Source of the DNA: an uncultured Chloroflexota bacterium
GTDB taxonomy: Bacteria; Chloroflexota; Anaerolineae; Caldilineales; Caldilineaceae
Length of the DNA: 29,631 nucleotides
Direction of reading: 5' to 3'
NCBI GenBank assembly: GCA_903858085.1
Contig: CAIOHJ010000088.1
Span: forward strand, 1 to 29,631
The translations under genes and the position numbers were made by a program. The notes under the pieces are model-generated. The model ran no database searches. It saw only the letters and a list, made by a program, of their open reading frames with translations, and was not told the origin of the DNA. The number at the start of each line of letters is the position of its first letter. Within the stretch, counting starts at the first letter, position 1. Shown piece after piece: positions 16,453-24,432 of this stretch.

Positions 16453-18228
16453 ATGAATGCTGCTGCCTTTTCGGAAACGCGCCCGCGGGTGCTGGTTCTC
16501 GACCCGCTCCATCCTGACGGTGTTGCGTCTCTGCAGACCCTGGCAGAAGTCGACCTCTACGAGCCCACAGCCACCGCCCCTGTCGACTGGGTGCATCGTC
16601 TTGCGCCCTACCAGGCGGTCGTCACACGCGGCCGCATCCCCATCACAGCCCAGATGATCGCAGCAGCGCCTCACCTGCGTGTCATTGCGCGTGCAGGTGC
16701 CAGCGCAGACAACATCGACATCCGTGCGGCAGAGGCAGCCGGCATTGAAGTCACTCCGCCGCCCGATGCTGCGGCGATTGCCGCCGCAGAGATGACCCTG
16801 GCGCTGCTTTTGGGTGTAGCCCGGCAGATAGCCCAGGCCAACCAGAGCCTCAAAGCGGGGGAGTGGGAACCGCAGCGCTGGGAAGGGGTGGGTCTGGCGG
16901 GCAAGACGCTCGGCATCATCGGCCTGGGGCGGGTCGGGCGCGAAGTGGCTCGTCGCGCCCTGGCGCTGGGGCTGCGTGTGATCGTCAACCAGACCCGCGC
17001 GACCGCCGAACTGGCAGAAGAATGGCGGGTAGAACAGGTCAATCTGCGCGATTTGCTGCGCCGCGCCGATTTTGTCTCGCTGCACGTGCCGCTGCGCCCT
17101 GCCAACCGCCACCTGATCGGCAGGGCTGAGCTGGCGCTGATGAAACCAGGAGCCTATCTGGTCAACACAGCCAACGGGGGGCTGATCGACGAGGCAGCCC
17201 TGCTGCAGGCCTTGGATGCCGGCCAGATCGCTGGCGCTGCGCTCGATGTGTTTGTCACAGACCCCCAGCCAGAGCTGCGTCTGCTCGGCCACCCACGCGT
17301 GCTGGCCACCCCCCATATCGCTGGCAGCACCGAAGATGCCCGCCGGGCGGCTGCGCTCACCGCGGCAGACCGGGTGCTGGCCGTGCTTGGACGCCAGCGC
17401 CGTGCCGAGGCCCTCTCCTTGCGCCTTGTCCCCGCAGAACGGGTCTTTCCCCACGAGCGCTTTCACCCAGCACGCGTCGAACGGCTGAAAGAACGCTTTC
17501 AACAGGATGGCCGTCTGGTCAACCCGCCGATTGTCGCTGCCATGAGCGACAATCGCTACGTTGTGCTCGACGGCGCCACCCGCGTGACTGCCTTCCAGCA
17601 GCTTGGCATCCCCCACCTCATCGTTCAGGTCGTCGACCTGGAGCGCAGCAATGTCAAAATGAACACCTGGTTCCACATCGCCCACGGCGGCCGCAACGAG
17701 AGCCTGATCCAGGTCATCGGCCGGGTCGATGGTCTCCAGCTGACCCCGATGCCGGTCGACCATCTCCCGCATGCCCTGTGGGAGCGCAGCGCGCTCGGCT
17801 ATCTGGTCACCGCCGACCGCAGCGGCTACCTGCTCGAACTGGCCGACCAGAACCACAGGGATTGGATCGACGTGCTGGTCGAGCTGGTCGACGCGTATGG
17901 GGCCTGGGGCGATGTCGGACGCACGCTCGAGACCGATCTGGACGCTCTCTCTGCGCAGTATCCCGACCTGGCCGGTCTGTTCGTCTATCCCCAATTTTCC
18001 CCAGACATCGTGGTCCAGGTCGCCGAGCGCAACCGGCTGCTGCCCGCCGGCATCACCCGGTTTCTGATTCCTGGGCGCGTCTTGCGGCTGAATGCCCCGC
18101 TGGATCTGTTGACCGCATCCCTGTCGTTGAGTGACAAAGCAGACTGGCTGGACCGGCTGGTCGAAGAAAAATTGGCCCACCGTGGGGTGCGCTACTACGA
18201 GGAGCCTGTGATTCTGCTCGACGAATAA
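16453..18228 (+). CDS. Phosphoglycerate-dehydrogenase-like protein fused to a ParB/Srx-fold (SerK/SbnI-like) domain
   Basis: The 591-residue chain has two parts. Residues 10-320 are a D-2-hydroxyacid dehydrogenase of the SerA type: GRIPITAQMIAAAPHLRVIA (60-79), GLGRVG (157-162), then NTANGGLIDEAAL (238-250), ALDVFVTDP (263-271) and TPHIAGST (286-293). The catalytic Arg of SerA is replaced by Asn241 and the catalytic Glu by Asp270; His288 remains. Residues 325-400 show a ParB/sulfiredoxin fold: LVPAERVFPHERFHPARVER (325-344) and VLDGATRVTAFQQLG (371-385), as in the free serine kinases SerK and SbnI, which use 'DGHHR'. The remainder to LLPAGITRFLIPGRVLRLN and YYEEPVILLDE resembles the rest of that family. 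If both work, it would link two serine/phosphoserine steps. The match is from pattern memory. It ends 34 bp inside the convergent permease gene. Confidence 0.7.
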   Translation: MNAAAFSETRPRVLVLDPLHPDGVASLQTLAEVDLYEPTATAPVDWVHRLAPYQAVVTRGRIPITAQMIAAAPHLRVIARAGASADNIDIRAAEAAGIEVTPPPDAAAIAAAEMTLALLLGVARQIAQANQSLKAGEWEPQRWEGVGLAGKTLGIIGLGRVGREVARRALALGLRVIVNQTRATAELAEEWRVEQVNLRDLLRRADFVSLHVPLRPANRHLIGRAELALMKPGAYLVNTANGGLIDEAALLQALDAGQIAGAALDVFVTDPQPELRLLGHPRVLATPHIAGSTEDARRAAALTAADRVLAVLGRQRRAEALSLRLVPAERVFPHERFHPARVERLKERFQQDGRLVNPPIVAAMSDNRYVVLDGATRVTAFQQLGIPHLIVQVVDLERSNVKMNTWFHIAHGGRNESLIQVIGRVDGLQLTPMPVDHLPHALWERSALGYLVTADRSGYLLELADQNHRDWIDVLVELVDAYGAWGDVGRTLETDLDALSAQYPDLAGLFVYPQFSPDIVVQVAERNRLLPAGITRFLIPGRVLRLNAPLDLLTASLSLSDKADWLDRLVEEKLAHRGVRYYEEPVILLDE

Positions 18229-19304
18229 CCTGCCTGCTGTCGGCCCCGTTCGGTCAACACCAGCCCACCTGCCTGGTACTGCACCAGCCCGTTCGCCTCA
18301 GCACGCCGGAGCACCTGGCGGGCGAATTTGGGTTCCCAGCGCAGACGCTCTGGCAACCTGTCGACCAGGTTCGGGGCGCCCTCCTCTTCTGCCGAGCGGA
18401 GATGCAGGGCCAGCACCCTCTCTGCAACCTGCCAGCGCTGGCGTGCTTGCCGCCGGAGCAGGGCCAGCAGGCCACGTTCTGGGGCAGCAGCCCAGACCAC
18501 ACAGAACCAGACCCCTGCCATCAGTGCCATCGAGCCAGCAATATTGCTGTCCAGCCAGCGGGCCAGCCAGTAGCCACTCAGCGCGCTGCCTGCGCCGATT
18601 CCGGCACTGAGCAGAAGCATACGCTGCAGATCGTCGGTGAGCAGATGCGCAGCCGCCGGCGGGGTGACGATCAAGGCCACCACCAGCACCGCACCGACCG
18701 AATCAAAGGCGCCGACGGCGGTGACTGCCACCAGAGCCATCAGCCCATAATGCAGCAGCGCCGGCGCAATGCCCAGCGTTGCCGCCAACACCGGGTCAAA
18801 GGTGGAGAGCTTCAACTCTTTGTAAAACAACCCGATAGCGAGCAGATTGAGCAGCAAAATCCCTGTCAGCGTGACCAGCGATTGCGGCAGATCGAGCCCG
18901 AAGAGGAGCACCCGCTCAAAAGGCGCCAACGCCAGTTCCCCCATCAACACGACATCGGCATCCAGATGCACGTTGCGCGCGTACAGGCCGATCAACAGGA
19001 CGGCCAGGCTGAACAAAGCGGGAAAGACCAAGGCGATGGCGGCATCTTCTGCGACCAGGCCACTCCGCTGCAAAGCCTCCACCAGAGCGACCGTGGCTAC
19101 CCCCATCAGCGCTGCCCCCAACAACAGCCAGGGCGAATGCAGATCCTGCACGACAAAAAAGCTCAAGACAATCCCCAAGAGCACGGTATGGCTGATCGCA
19201 TCGGCCATCAAAGCCATTCGGCGCAAGACCAGAAAGACCCCGACCAATGCGCAGGCCACGGCGGCTGCCACCGCAATCAACTGAATTTCCAGCGAAGCAC
19301 CCAT
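18195..19304 (-). CDS. TroD/TroC-type metal ABC permease with C-terminal winged-helix-like domain
   Basis: An inner-membrane subunit of a Mn/Zn uptake ABC transporter. Residues 1-283 hold eight or nine hydrophobic helices with the family pattern: VLRRMALMADAISHTVLLGI (26-45), the coupling region KELKLSTFDPVLAATLGI (162-179) and DSVGAVLVVALIVTPPAAAH (201-220). Residues 284-358 are cytosolic, charged and helical, ending in QVLRRAEANGLVQYQ and GLVLTERGRQQA (347-358). This is the recognition-helix/wing/'LT..G' layout of DtxR-like winged helices. Chlamydial YtgCR is a known fusion of this permease type with a repressor. GAGGAG precedes ATG 19304. It is the last gene of the operon; its 3' end overlaps the convergent fusion gene by 34 bp. 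The domain role is inferred. Confidence 0.85.
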   Translation of the reverse strand: MGASLEIQLIAVAAAVACALVGVFLVLRRMALMADAISHTVLLGIVLSFFVVQDLHSPWLLLGAALMGVATVALVEALQRSGLVAEDAAIALVFPALFSLAVLLIGLYARNVHLDADVVLMGELALAPFERVLLFGLDLPQSLVTLTGILLLNLLAIGLFYKELKLSTFDPVLAATLGIAPALLHYGLMALVAVTAVGAFDSVGAVLVVALIVTPPAAAHLLTDDLQRMLLLSAGIGAGSALSGYWLARWLDSNIAGSMALMAGVWFCVVWAAAPERGLLALLRRQARQRWQVAERVLALHLRSAEEEGAPNLVDRLPERLRWEPKFARQVLRRAEANGLVQYQAGGLVLTERGRQQAGYSSSRITGSS

Positions 19305-19334
19305 TGTCCGCTCCTCTCGATGCCCGGTCCCCCC

Positions 19335-20216
19335 TTAGCGGAGACGGGCCTGGGCGGCCAGCCGGTCCAGCTGTCGCCAAACAATGCCCCGTCTGGGCGC
19401 CCAGAGCAGGGAAACCAATACCAGGATGCTGGCGCAGAGCACGATCAGCGGCCCTGTGGCCAGCCCGGCCCAGAGCGCGCTGAGCAGGGTGCCAGAGACC
19501 CCTGCGACAGCGCCCAGGGCGGCGGCCAGCAGCACCATGGCCCCGAGCCCATCCACCCACTGGCGCGCCGCCGCTGCCGGTGCCACCAACAGGGCGCTCA
19601 TCAGCACCACACCGACCGACTGCAGCCCCAGGACAATCACAGCCACCACCAGCAGCGTGAACCCGATGTCCAGTCGCTGCATCGGCCACCCCAGGCTGGC
19701 CCCAAAGGGCCGGTCAAAGCTGAGCAGCTGGAACTCTTTCCAGAAAAGCAGCAGCAGCAAGCCGACCCCCAGCGCCCCTGCTGCCAGGATCGCCACATCG
19801 CGGCTCAGCAGCGTCGCTGCCTGGCCGAACAGAAAATGGTTGAGGCCAGCCTGGTAGGCGCCTGGCCGGTTCTGCACCAGATTGAGCAGCAGCACACCGC
19901 CTCCCAAAAATGTTGACAAGACGATCCCCAGGGCGCTGTCCTGCTTGACCCGGCTCCAGCGCGTGATGGCCATCCACAGCAGCACCCCGGCGCTGCCGGC
20001 CAGTGCCGCCCCCAGCAGCAGCAGCTGTGGTTCGCGTTGGCCGGTCAGCAAAAAAGCCAGAACAACCCCGGGCAGGGTCGCGTGCGCGATCGCGTCGCCG
20101 GCCATGCTCTGCCTGCGCAGAAAGACAAAAGCCCCCAACGCGCCGCTCATTCCCCCCAGGAGCGCTGCCCCCAGCGCCACCGTGCGCAACGTGTAATCCA
20201 ACCAACCGTCGACCAT
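19335..20216 (-). CDS. TroC-type metal ABC transporter permease
   Basis: Second integral membrane subunit of the Mn/Zn uptake system, 293 residues with about eight helices. LRRQSMAGDAIAHATLPGVV (34-53) is the conserved segment of the ABC-3 permease family, and KEFQLLSFDRPFGASLG is the typical coupling-helix region. LQSVGVVLMSALLVAPAAAA matches the substrate-path helix of the family. It ends at LDRLAAQARLR without the extra domain seen in its partner. GGAGGG lies 6 nt upstream of ATG 20216; the longer frame back to 20399 runs into the ATPase gene. It follows the ATPase gene by 34 bp and precedes the second permease by 30 bp. Confidence 0.9.
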   Translation of the reverse strand: MVDGWLDYTLRTVALGAALLGGMSGALGAFVFLRRQSMAGDAIAHATLPGVVLAFLLTGQREPQLLLLGAALAGSAGVLLWMAITRWSRVKQDSALGIVLSTFLGGGVLLLNLVQNRPGAYQAGLNHFLFGQAATLLSRDVAILAAGALGVGLLLLLFWKEFQLLSFDRPFGASLGWPMQRLDIGFTLLVVAVIVLGLQSVGVVLMSALLVAPAAAARQWVDGLGAMVLLAAALGAVAGVSGTLLSALWAGLATGPLIVLCASILVLVSLLWAPRRGIVWRQLDRLAAQARLR

Positions 20217-20250
20217 ATGACGCCCTCCGTTGTAGGAGCTGCAGCCCCCC

Positions 20251-21048
20251 TCACCCGACCGCCGGCAACGTGGCTGTGGTCGACACACGGCTGGGCAGGC
20301 GTTCGTCGCCGATCCAGGGGGTGTGTCCGCCGAAGGTCTGGCGCAGGAGCGACTCGTTGAAATTCTCTGCAACCGGCCCGCAGGCAAACGAGCGGACATT
20401 CAGCAGCGTCACCCAGTCAAAATACTCGGGAACCGTCTGCAAGTCATGGTGTACGACCAGCACACATTTGCCGCGGGTGCGCAGCTCCCTGAACAGACCG
20501 ACGATGGCCCGTTCGGTCGGCGCATCCACCCCTTGAAAAGGCTCGTCCATCAGGTAAATGTCGGCCTCTTGCATGAGTGCGCGCGCCAGGAAGACGCGCT
20601 GCTGCTGTCCGCCGGAGAGCCGGCCGATCTGGCGGTGGGCGTAGTCTGCCATCCCCACCTGTTCCAGCGCCCGCAGGGCAGCTGCCTGTTCAGATTTGCC
20701 GGGCCGACGCAGCCATCCCAGCCGCCCATAACAGCCCATCATCACCACATCCAACACACGGGTTGGGAAATCCCAGTCCACGCTGCCGCGCTGCGGCACA
20801 TAGCCGACCCGCTGGCGCTGTTCTGCGTAGGGGCGGCCGTCGATGCGGATCTGGCCGGCGACGGCTGGCACCAACCCGAGGATCGCCTTGATCAATGTCG
20901 TTTTGCCGGCGCCGTTGGGCCCGACCACTGCCATCAGCACCCCGGCTGGCATGTGGAGATCGATATCCCACAACACAGGCTTTTCTCCGTACATCACCGT
21001 CAAATCGGACACGGTCAACGCCGCGGGCCGCGTCTCATGGCTCGCCAT
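20251..21048 (-). CDS. TroB-type metal ABC transporter ATP-binding protein
   Basis: The ATPase that drives metal uptake through the two permeases. The 265-residue chain carries Walker A GPNGAGKT (43-50), the Q-loop YVPQ (83-86), the signature LSGGQQQR (144-151), Walker B IYLMDEP (164-170) and the switch His in VLVVHHDLQ. SVDWDFPTRVLDVVMMG (89-105) is the helical-region phrase characteristic of manganese/iron/zinc importers (MntA, SitB, TroB). AAAGGAG precedes ATG 21048. It overlaps the end of the binding-protein gene by 14 bp, so the two are likely coupled. Confidence 0.92.
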   Translation of the reverse strand: MASHETRPAALTVSDLTVMYGEKPVLWDIDLHMPAGVLMAVVGPNGAGKTTLIKAILGLVPAVAGQIRIDGRPYAEQRQRVGYVPQRGSVDWDFPTRVLDVVMMGCYGRLGWLRRPGKSEQAAALRALEQVGMADYAHRQIGRLSGGQQQRVFLARALMQEADIYLMDEPFQGVDAPTERAIVGLFRELRTRGKCVLVVHHDLQTVPEYFDWVTLLNVRSFACGPVAENFNESLLRQTFGGHTPWIGDERLPSRVSTTATLPAVG

Positions 21049-21994
21049 CTTCCGACTCCTTTCCCTGCAGCGCAGCTGCGATTGTATCGATGTTGTGCCG
21101 GATCAGCCCGGCATAGGTTGCCCCGGCGCTGTTGGGGGGACCCAGGGCATCCGAATAGAGTTCGCCGCCCAACGCCACTTGATGGCCGCGGTCGCGCACA
21201 GCGGCCTGCACAGCTTCGACGGTGCGGACGGGCACCGAATTTTCCACGAAGATAGCAGGGACCTCTCTTTGCACGATCAGATCGGCCAGCGCGCGCAGGT
21301 CGGCGGTTCCCGCCTCTGCCACTGTGCTGGTGCCTTGCAGCCCATGCACCTCAAACCCGTAGGCGCGGCCGAAATAGCGAAAGGCATCGTGGGCCGTCAC
21401 CAGAATTCGCTGCTGGGCTGGAAGTGCAGCGGTGCGTTCCAGCACATAGGTGTGCAGCGTGGTCAACTCGGCCTGATAGGCGCTGGCGTTGGCGTGGTAG
21501 ACTGCAGCGTTGGCGGGGTCTGCCGCCGCCAGCTGGGCGGCAATCACCTCGACCACCTGCTGCCACAGCGTCAGGTCGAACCAGATATGGGGGTCGAATT
21601 CGCCGTCCACCCCTACGCCGAGCAGCAGGTCGGGGTCCAGCTGTTCGGCGACCGCCACCGCTGGCTTGCGTTCGCCAAGGCGCTGCAGGACACTGGCCAG
21701 CTGTGCTTCGAGCAGCAGGCCGTTGTAAAAAATGAGATCTGCCTGCTGGAGCCGAGCGACATCCCCCTCGCTGGCGCTGAAGAGATGCGGGTCCACGCCC
21801 GGCCCCATCAGGACATCAAGTTCGACCTGGTCACCCGCCACCTGCCTGACGGCATCGCCGATCAGCCCGGTGGTGGCAACCACCTGCAATTTTCCGGTCT
21901 CTGCCTGTCCATCCCCCTGGCAGCCAGCCAACAGCAACAGAGCCAGCAGCGCGCCGCTGATCCAACTCCCTCTCTGTCGACATTTTTTGCTCAT
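21035..21994 (-). CDS. TroA-like Mn/Zn-binding lipoprotein (cluster A-I)
   Basis: The extracellular binding protein that delivers metal to the permeases. The 319-residue precursor has a lipoprotein signal: WISGALLALLLLAGC, lipobox LAGC with Cys25. Metal ligands follow the TroA pattern: His70 (VDPHLF), His136 (FDPHIW), His202 (AHDAFRYF) and Asp282 (LYSDALG). PsaA-type manganese-specific proteins have Glu at the third place, so this protein may bind zinc as well as manganese. RAYGFEVHGLQGTSTVAEAG (210-229) is also TroA-like. There is no His-rich loop of the ZnuA type. GAGG stands just before ATG 21994; a start at 22018 would include the ribosome-binding site. First gene of the tro-like operon, behind a palindromic operator. 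Confidence 0.9.
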   Translation of the reverse strand: MSKKCRQRGSWISGALLALLLLAGCQGDGQAETGKLQVVATTGLIGDAVRQVAGDQVELDVLMGPGVDPHLFSASEGDVARLQQADLIFYNGLLLEAQLASVLQRLGERKPAVAVAEQLDPDLLLGVGVDGEFDPHIWFDLTLWQQVVEVIAAQLAAADPANAAVYHANASAYQAELTTLHTYVLERTAALPAQQRILVTAHDAFRYFGRAYGFEVHGLQGTSTVAEAGTADLRALADLIVQREVPAIFVENSVPVRTVEAVQAAVRDRGHQVALGGELYSDALGPPNSAGATYAGLIRHNIDTIAAALQGKESEDGEP

Positions 21995-22020
21995 ATTGCC
22001 TCGTGTATTGTTTTGCAAAA

Positions 22021-22052
22021 ATATTATTTTTAGTCAAAACTAAAAATAATAT
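22021..22052. promoter_or_regulatory. 32-bp palindromic operator, probably for a metal repressor
   Basis: ATATTATTTTTAGT (22021-22034) and ACTAAAAATAATAT (22039-22052) are perfect reverse complements with a 4-nt centre (CAAA). It covers the -10 box and transcription start of the tro-like promoter and lies 27 bp before the ATG of the binding-protein gene. That place is typical of DtxR/MntR/TroR repressor sites. The regulator is not identified. Confidence 0.75.
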
Positions 22053-22076
22053 ATCAAAATAGAAAAAATTTGTCAA
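22048..22076 (-). promoter_or_regulatory. Promoter of the tro-like operon
   Basis: Minus strand: perfect TTGACA (22076-22071), 17-nt AT-rich spacer, TATATT (22053-22048; 5 of 6). The best promoter in the window; strong and therefore likely to need the overlapping operator for control. Confidence 0.75.
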
Positions 22077-22084
22077 GCCAGGGA

Positions 22085-22114
22085 TTGCTGCTGGGTGGCG
22101 GATTGGAATAGAAT
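22085..22114 (+). promoter_or_regulatory. Possible promoter of the methyltransferase gene
   Basis: TTGCTG (22085-22090), 18-nt spacer, TAGAAT (22109-22114; 5 of 6). The -35 box is weak. It is divergent from the tro-like promoter and about 60 nt before the start codon. Confidence 0.35.
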
Positions 22115-22170
22115 GGTGGGGGGGAGATTGGCAGCTATTGGCTGTGCAGCTTTGTGAGAGGAAAAAACAG

Positions 22171-22908
22171 ATGAGCGCCTTTGATCCTGTGTCCAGCTTT
22201 GGGCCTGAGACTGCTGCACACTACGTCGGTTTTGTGCGGGGGGACGAGGAAGCAGCGGCTGCGTTTCTGGCGCAACTTGCCCGAGGGGGCCCTGCGCTTG
22301 AGTTTGCCATAGGGACGGGGCGCATCGCCCTTGTGCTGGCAGCGCAAGGAATCCAGGTCGACGGGATCGAACTGTCTGCCGCGATGATAGAGGGGCTTCG
22401 CGCACGGCCGGGGGGCGACCGGATCGGTGTCACAGTCGGCGACATGAGCAGGGTCACGACTGGCGAGCGGTACGGGCTGGTGTATCTGGTTTTCAACACC
22501 CTGTTCAACCTTCTCACGGCTGAAGACCAGATTCGCTGTTTTGAGAACGCAGCGCGCCATCTGAACGCAGATGGGCATTTCGTGGTTGAGACTGCGCTGC
22601 CACACGCCTGGATTGCCCCGGGCCGCGCAGATTATGTGCATGCCGAGGCTGTAGACCTGGACACTGTTGTGCTGGATGTTGCCCGGTACGACCCGGTCAC
22701 ACAGCTGCTCGAAGAAAATCATCTCCGCCTCACGACAAAGGGCATCACGATGACCCCCATCGTCTGTCGTTTGATTACACCGGGCGAGATGGATCTGATG
22801 GCACGGATTGCTGGGCTGCGTCTTGTCGAGCGCTTTGCAAACTGGCAGCGCGCTCCTTTTGACCTGCACAGCCAGGCGCATGTGTCGGTGTACGGCTGGG
22901 CTCTCTAA
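22171..22908 (+). CDS. Class I SAM-dependent methyltransferase
   Basis: A soluble 245-residue enzyme expected to transfer a methyl group from S-adenosylmethionine. Motif I is LEFAIGTGRIALVLAAQG with the G-x-G glycines (Gly-Thr-Gly), followed by the acidic motif II IQVDGIELSAAMIEGLR. GVTVGDMSRV supplies the acidic residue at the adenine side and LVYLVFNTLFNLLTAEDQIR the motif IV region. The C-terminal half contains an RLITPGEMDLMARIAGLRLV helix-strand unit typical of this family. The substrate cannot be told. GAGAGGA precedes ATG 22171. It stands between the divergent metal operon and the envelope genes and is not clearly linked to either. Confidence 0.85.
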   Translation: MSAFDPVSSFGPETAAHYVGFVRGDEEAAAAFLAQLARGGPALEFAIGTGRIALVLAAQGIQVDGIELSAAMIEGLRARPGGDRIGVTVGDMSRVTTGERYGLVYLVFNTLFNLLTAEDQIRCFENAARHLNADGHFVVETALPHAWIAPGRADYVHAEAVDLDTVVLDVARYDPVTQLLEENHLRLTTKGITMTPIVCRLITPGEMDLMARIAGLRLVERFANWQRAPFDLHSQAHVSVYGWAL

Positions 22909-22914
22909 ATTCAT

Positions 22915-22931
22915 CCGCCCCGATGGGGCGG
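22915..22931 (+). terminator. GC-rich hairpin behind the methyltransferase gene
   Basis: CCGCCCC (22915-22921) and GGGGCGG (22925-22931) form a 7-bp stem with a 3-nt loop, 7 nt after the stop codon. No T-run follows, so termination is only likely. Confidence 0.4.
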
Positions 22932-23161
22932 GGCGTGCCCTCTCTCAACACTCTTTCCGCAAAACTTTGAATCGCACCTTGCTCCAGGACTTCAACTTGT
23001 GTGGCTGCTGTGCTATACTGCTCCCTGCGAGGGATGGAGGTTGACACATCGTGCGCCCCTGAACCTGCCCCAGACAATGTGAATGCTGTGCTCAAAAGTT
23101 TTTGTACTGGAACCACCTGCCGAGATGTCTGCCTCTGCATCCTACCTGATTTCAGCTGCCG

Positions 23162-23191
23162 GCGATCCAGCTGCCAGCGATCCAGCTGCCG
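23162..23191. repeat. Tandem 15-bp repeat upstream of the lipoprotein start
   Basis: GCGATCCAGCTGCC plus one base occurs twice in a row (23162-23176 and 23177-23191) and differs only in the final base. It lies 21 bp before the chosen start of the lipoprotein gene. It may be a slippage product. Confidence 0.7.
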
Positions 23192-23211
23192 ACAGGCTGT
23201 CTGTTGCTGCC

Positions 23212-24432
23212 ATGCGTTGGAAAAAACGATTTGCAGCGGCAGCTGCGTTGCTGGGCCTTTTGCTCTTCACTGCAGGGTGCAGGTTTTCTGAACTGCTGGT
23301 GCCAGCGACCGCAACCCCAGCCCCTACACGGACGTTGTCCCCTACCTTTACGCCGACGCCAGAAGCGCTGCTGCCGCTGGTCGTCGTCACGCCGCCGCGC
23401 GATGGAACGCCAGGGGTGATCGTGATTCAGCCAACGATCGACGCTGACCGTGTTGTGATCGCCATTCCCCCGTCCAGCACACCCACCCCGGTGCCGACCG
23501 AGACAGCGACGCCAACACCGCCTTCTCTGGAACAGACGGCGACCGCCGTCGCGCTGGCTGCGCAGCTCACAGAAGTTGCCTTGCAGCCCGGTGCGGCCCC
23601 TGACCTGCTGTTGCCGACGCTGACCCCGACCCCTCTGCCGACGGAAACGCCGACCCCCGCCCCGACGCCGACCCCCTATATCGTGGTGGAAAGCGGTTTT
23701 ATTGCACTGCGTACCGGCCCGGGGGTTCAGTATCCGCTTGTGGCCCAGCTCGGCCCGGATATCCCAATCGCAATCGTGGGGCGCAACACAGAAGGGACCT
23801 GGTACGAAGTCTGCTGCGTCAACGGCGCCTCGGTGTGGGTGGCAGCGTCGCATGTGAGTGTGGTCAACGACACCCAGCAGGTCGCGCTGGTGGTAGCCCA
23901 ACTCCCACCGACCTCCACACCGACGTTTACCCCGACCGAGACACCGACGACAACCCCGACCCCGACCGCGACGTTGTACCCCTTTGAACGGGCTATCGGC
24001 CCGCAGTTTTTCCCAACCGAGAATACATTTCTGACCATCTGGGCATATTTTTTTGTCGGTATTCTGAACGACGCCAATCGGCCCGAGGAACCGGCAGAAG
24101 GATATTTCCTGGAGGTGCGGTTTCGGGGGGTGGACCGCCCCAACACGAACGTTGAGCGGCCCAGCACCTATACCTTTGAGTACAGTGGCACCCCCGGGGC
24201 GGGCAATCGGGTCAAGTACAACTACAAATACGAGTTCCGCCCGCCAACTTCGCCAACCCCTGCACCCGGTGAGCTGGCAACCCCTCGCCCCTGCGACCTG
24301 CTCGGCCAGGGCCCCTGGCAGGTTTGGGTGCGCGATGGCGCAGGCAACCAGTTGTCCCCTGTCGTCGAATTCATGACCGACTGCAACAACCCCAACCGGG
24401 AGATCTACCTGGGGTTTGTGCGGATGCGGTAG
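23212..24432 (+). CDS. Lipoprotein with SH3b domain and Thr/Pro-rich linkers
   Basis: An envelope lipoprotein of 406 residues from the start chosen. Basic MRWKKRF, a hydrophobic stretch AAAAALLGLLLFTAGC and a lipobox Cys give a type II signal peptide. A long Thr/Pro linker follows (TPTPVPTETATPTPP and similar), then an SH3b domain starting at YIVVESGFIALRTGPGVQYP and continuing GTWYEVCCVNGASVWVAASH, then a second Thr/Pro stretch and a C-terminal domain with TYTFEYSGT and GPWQVWVRDGAGNQLSP, perhaps a carbohydrate- or protein-binding beta domain. SH3b domains bind cell-wall or surface ligands. A start at 23083 would add 43 residues and bury the signal peptide, so ATG 23212 is preferred; its ribosome-binding site is weak. 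It overlaps the next gene's earliest start. Confidence 0.8.
   Translation: MRWKKRFAAAAALLGLLLFTAGCRFSELLVPATATPAPTRTLSPTFTPTPEALLPLVVVTPPRDGTPGVIVIQPTIDADRVVIAIPPSSTPTPVPTETATPTPPSLEQTATAVALAAQLTEVALQPGAAPDLLLPTLTPTPLPTETPTPAPTPTPYIVVESGFIALRTGPGVQYPLVAQLGPDIPIAIVGRNTEGTWYEVCCVNGASVWVAASHVSVVNDTQQVALVVAQLPPTSTPTFTPTETPTTTPTPTATLYPFERAIGPQFFPTENTFLTIWAYFFVGILNDANRPEEPAEGYFLEVRFRGVDRPNTNVERPSTYTFEYSGTPGAGNRVKYNYKYEFRPPTSPTPAPGELATPRPCDLLGQGPWQVWVRDGAGNQLSPVVEFMTDCNNPNREIYLGFVRMR

Noticed and set aside
18402..19916. 504-residue plus-strand open frame
   Set aside because: Gln/Arg/His-rich antisense of the two permease genes; no protein character.
22010..22080. AT-rich replication or integration site
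   Set aside because: The AT-rich stretch is fully explained by the promoter and operator of the tro-like operon.
23083..23211. 43-residue N-terminal extension of the SH3b lipoprotein
   Set aside because: It would bury the lipoprotein signal peptide and runs through a tandem DNA repeat.
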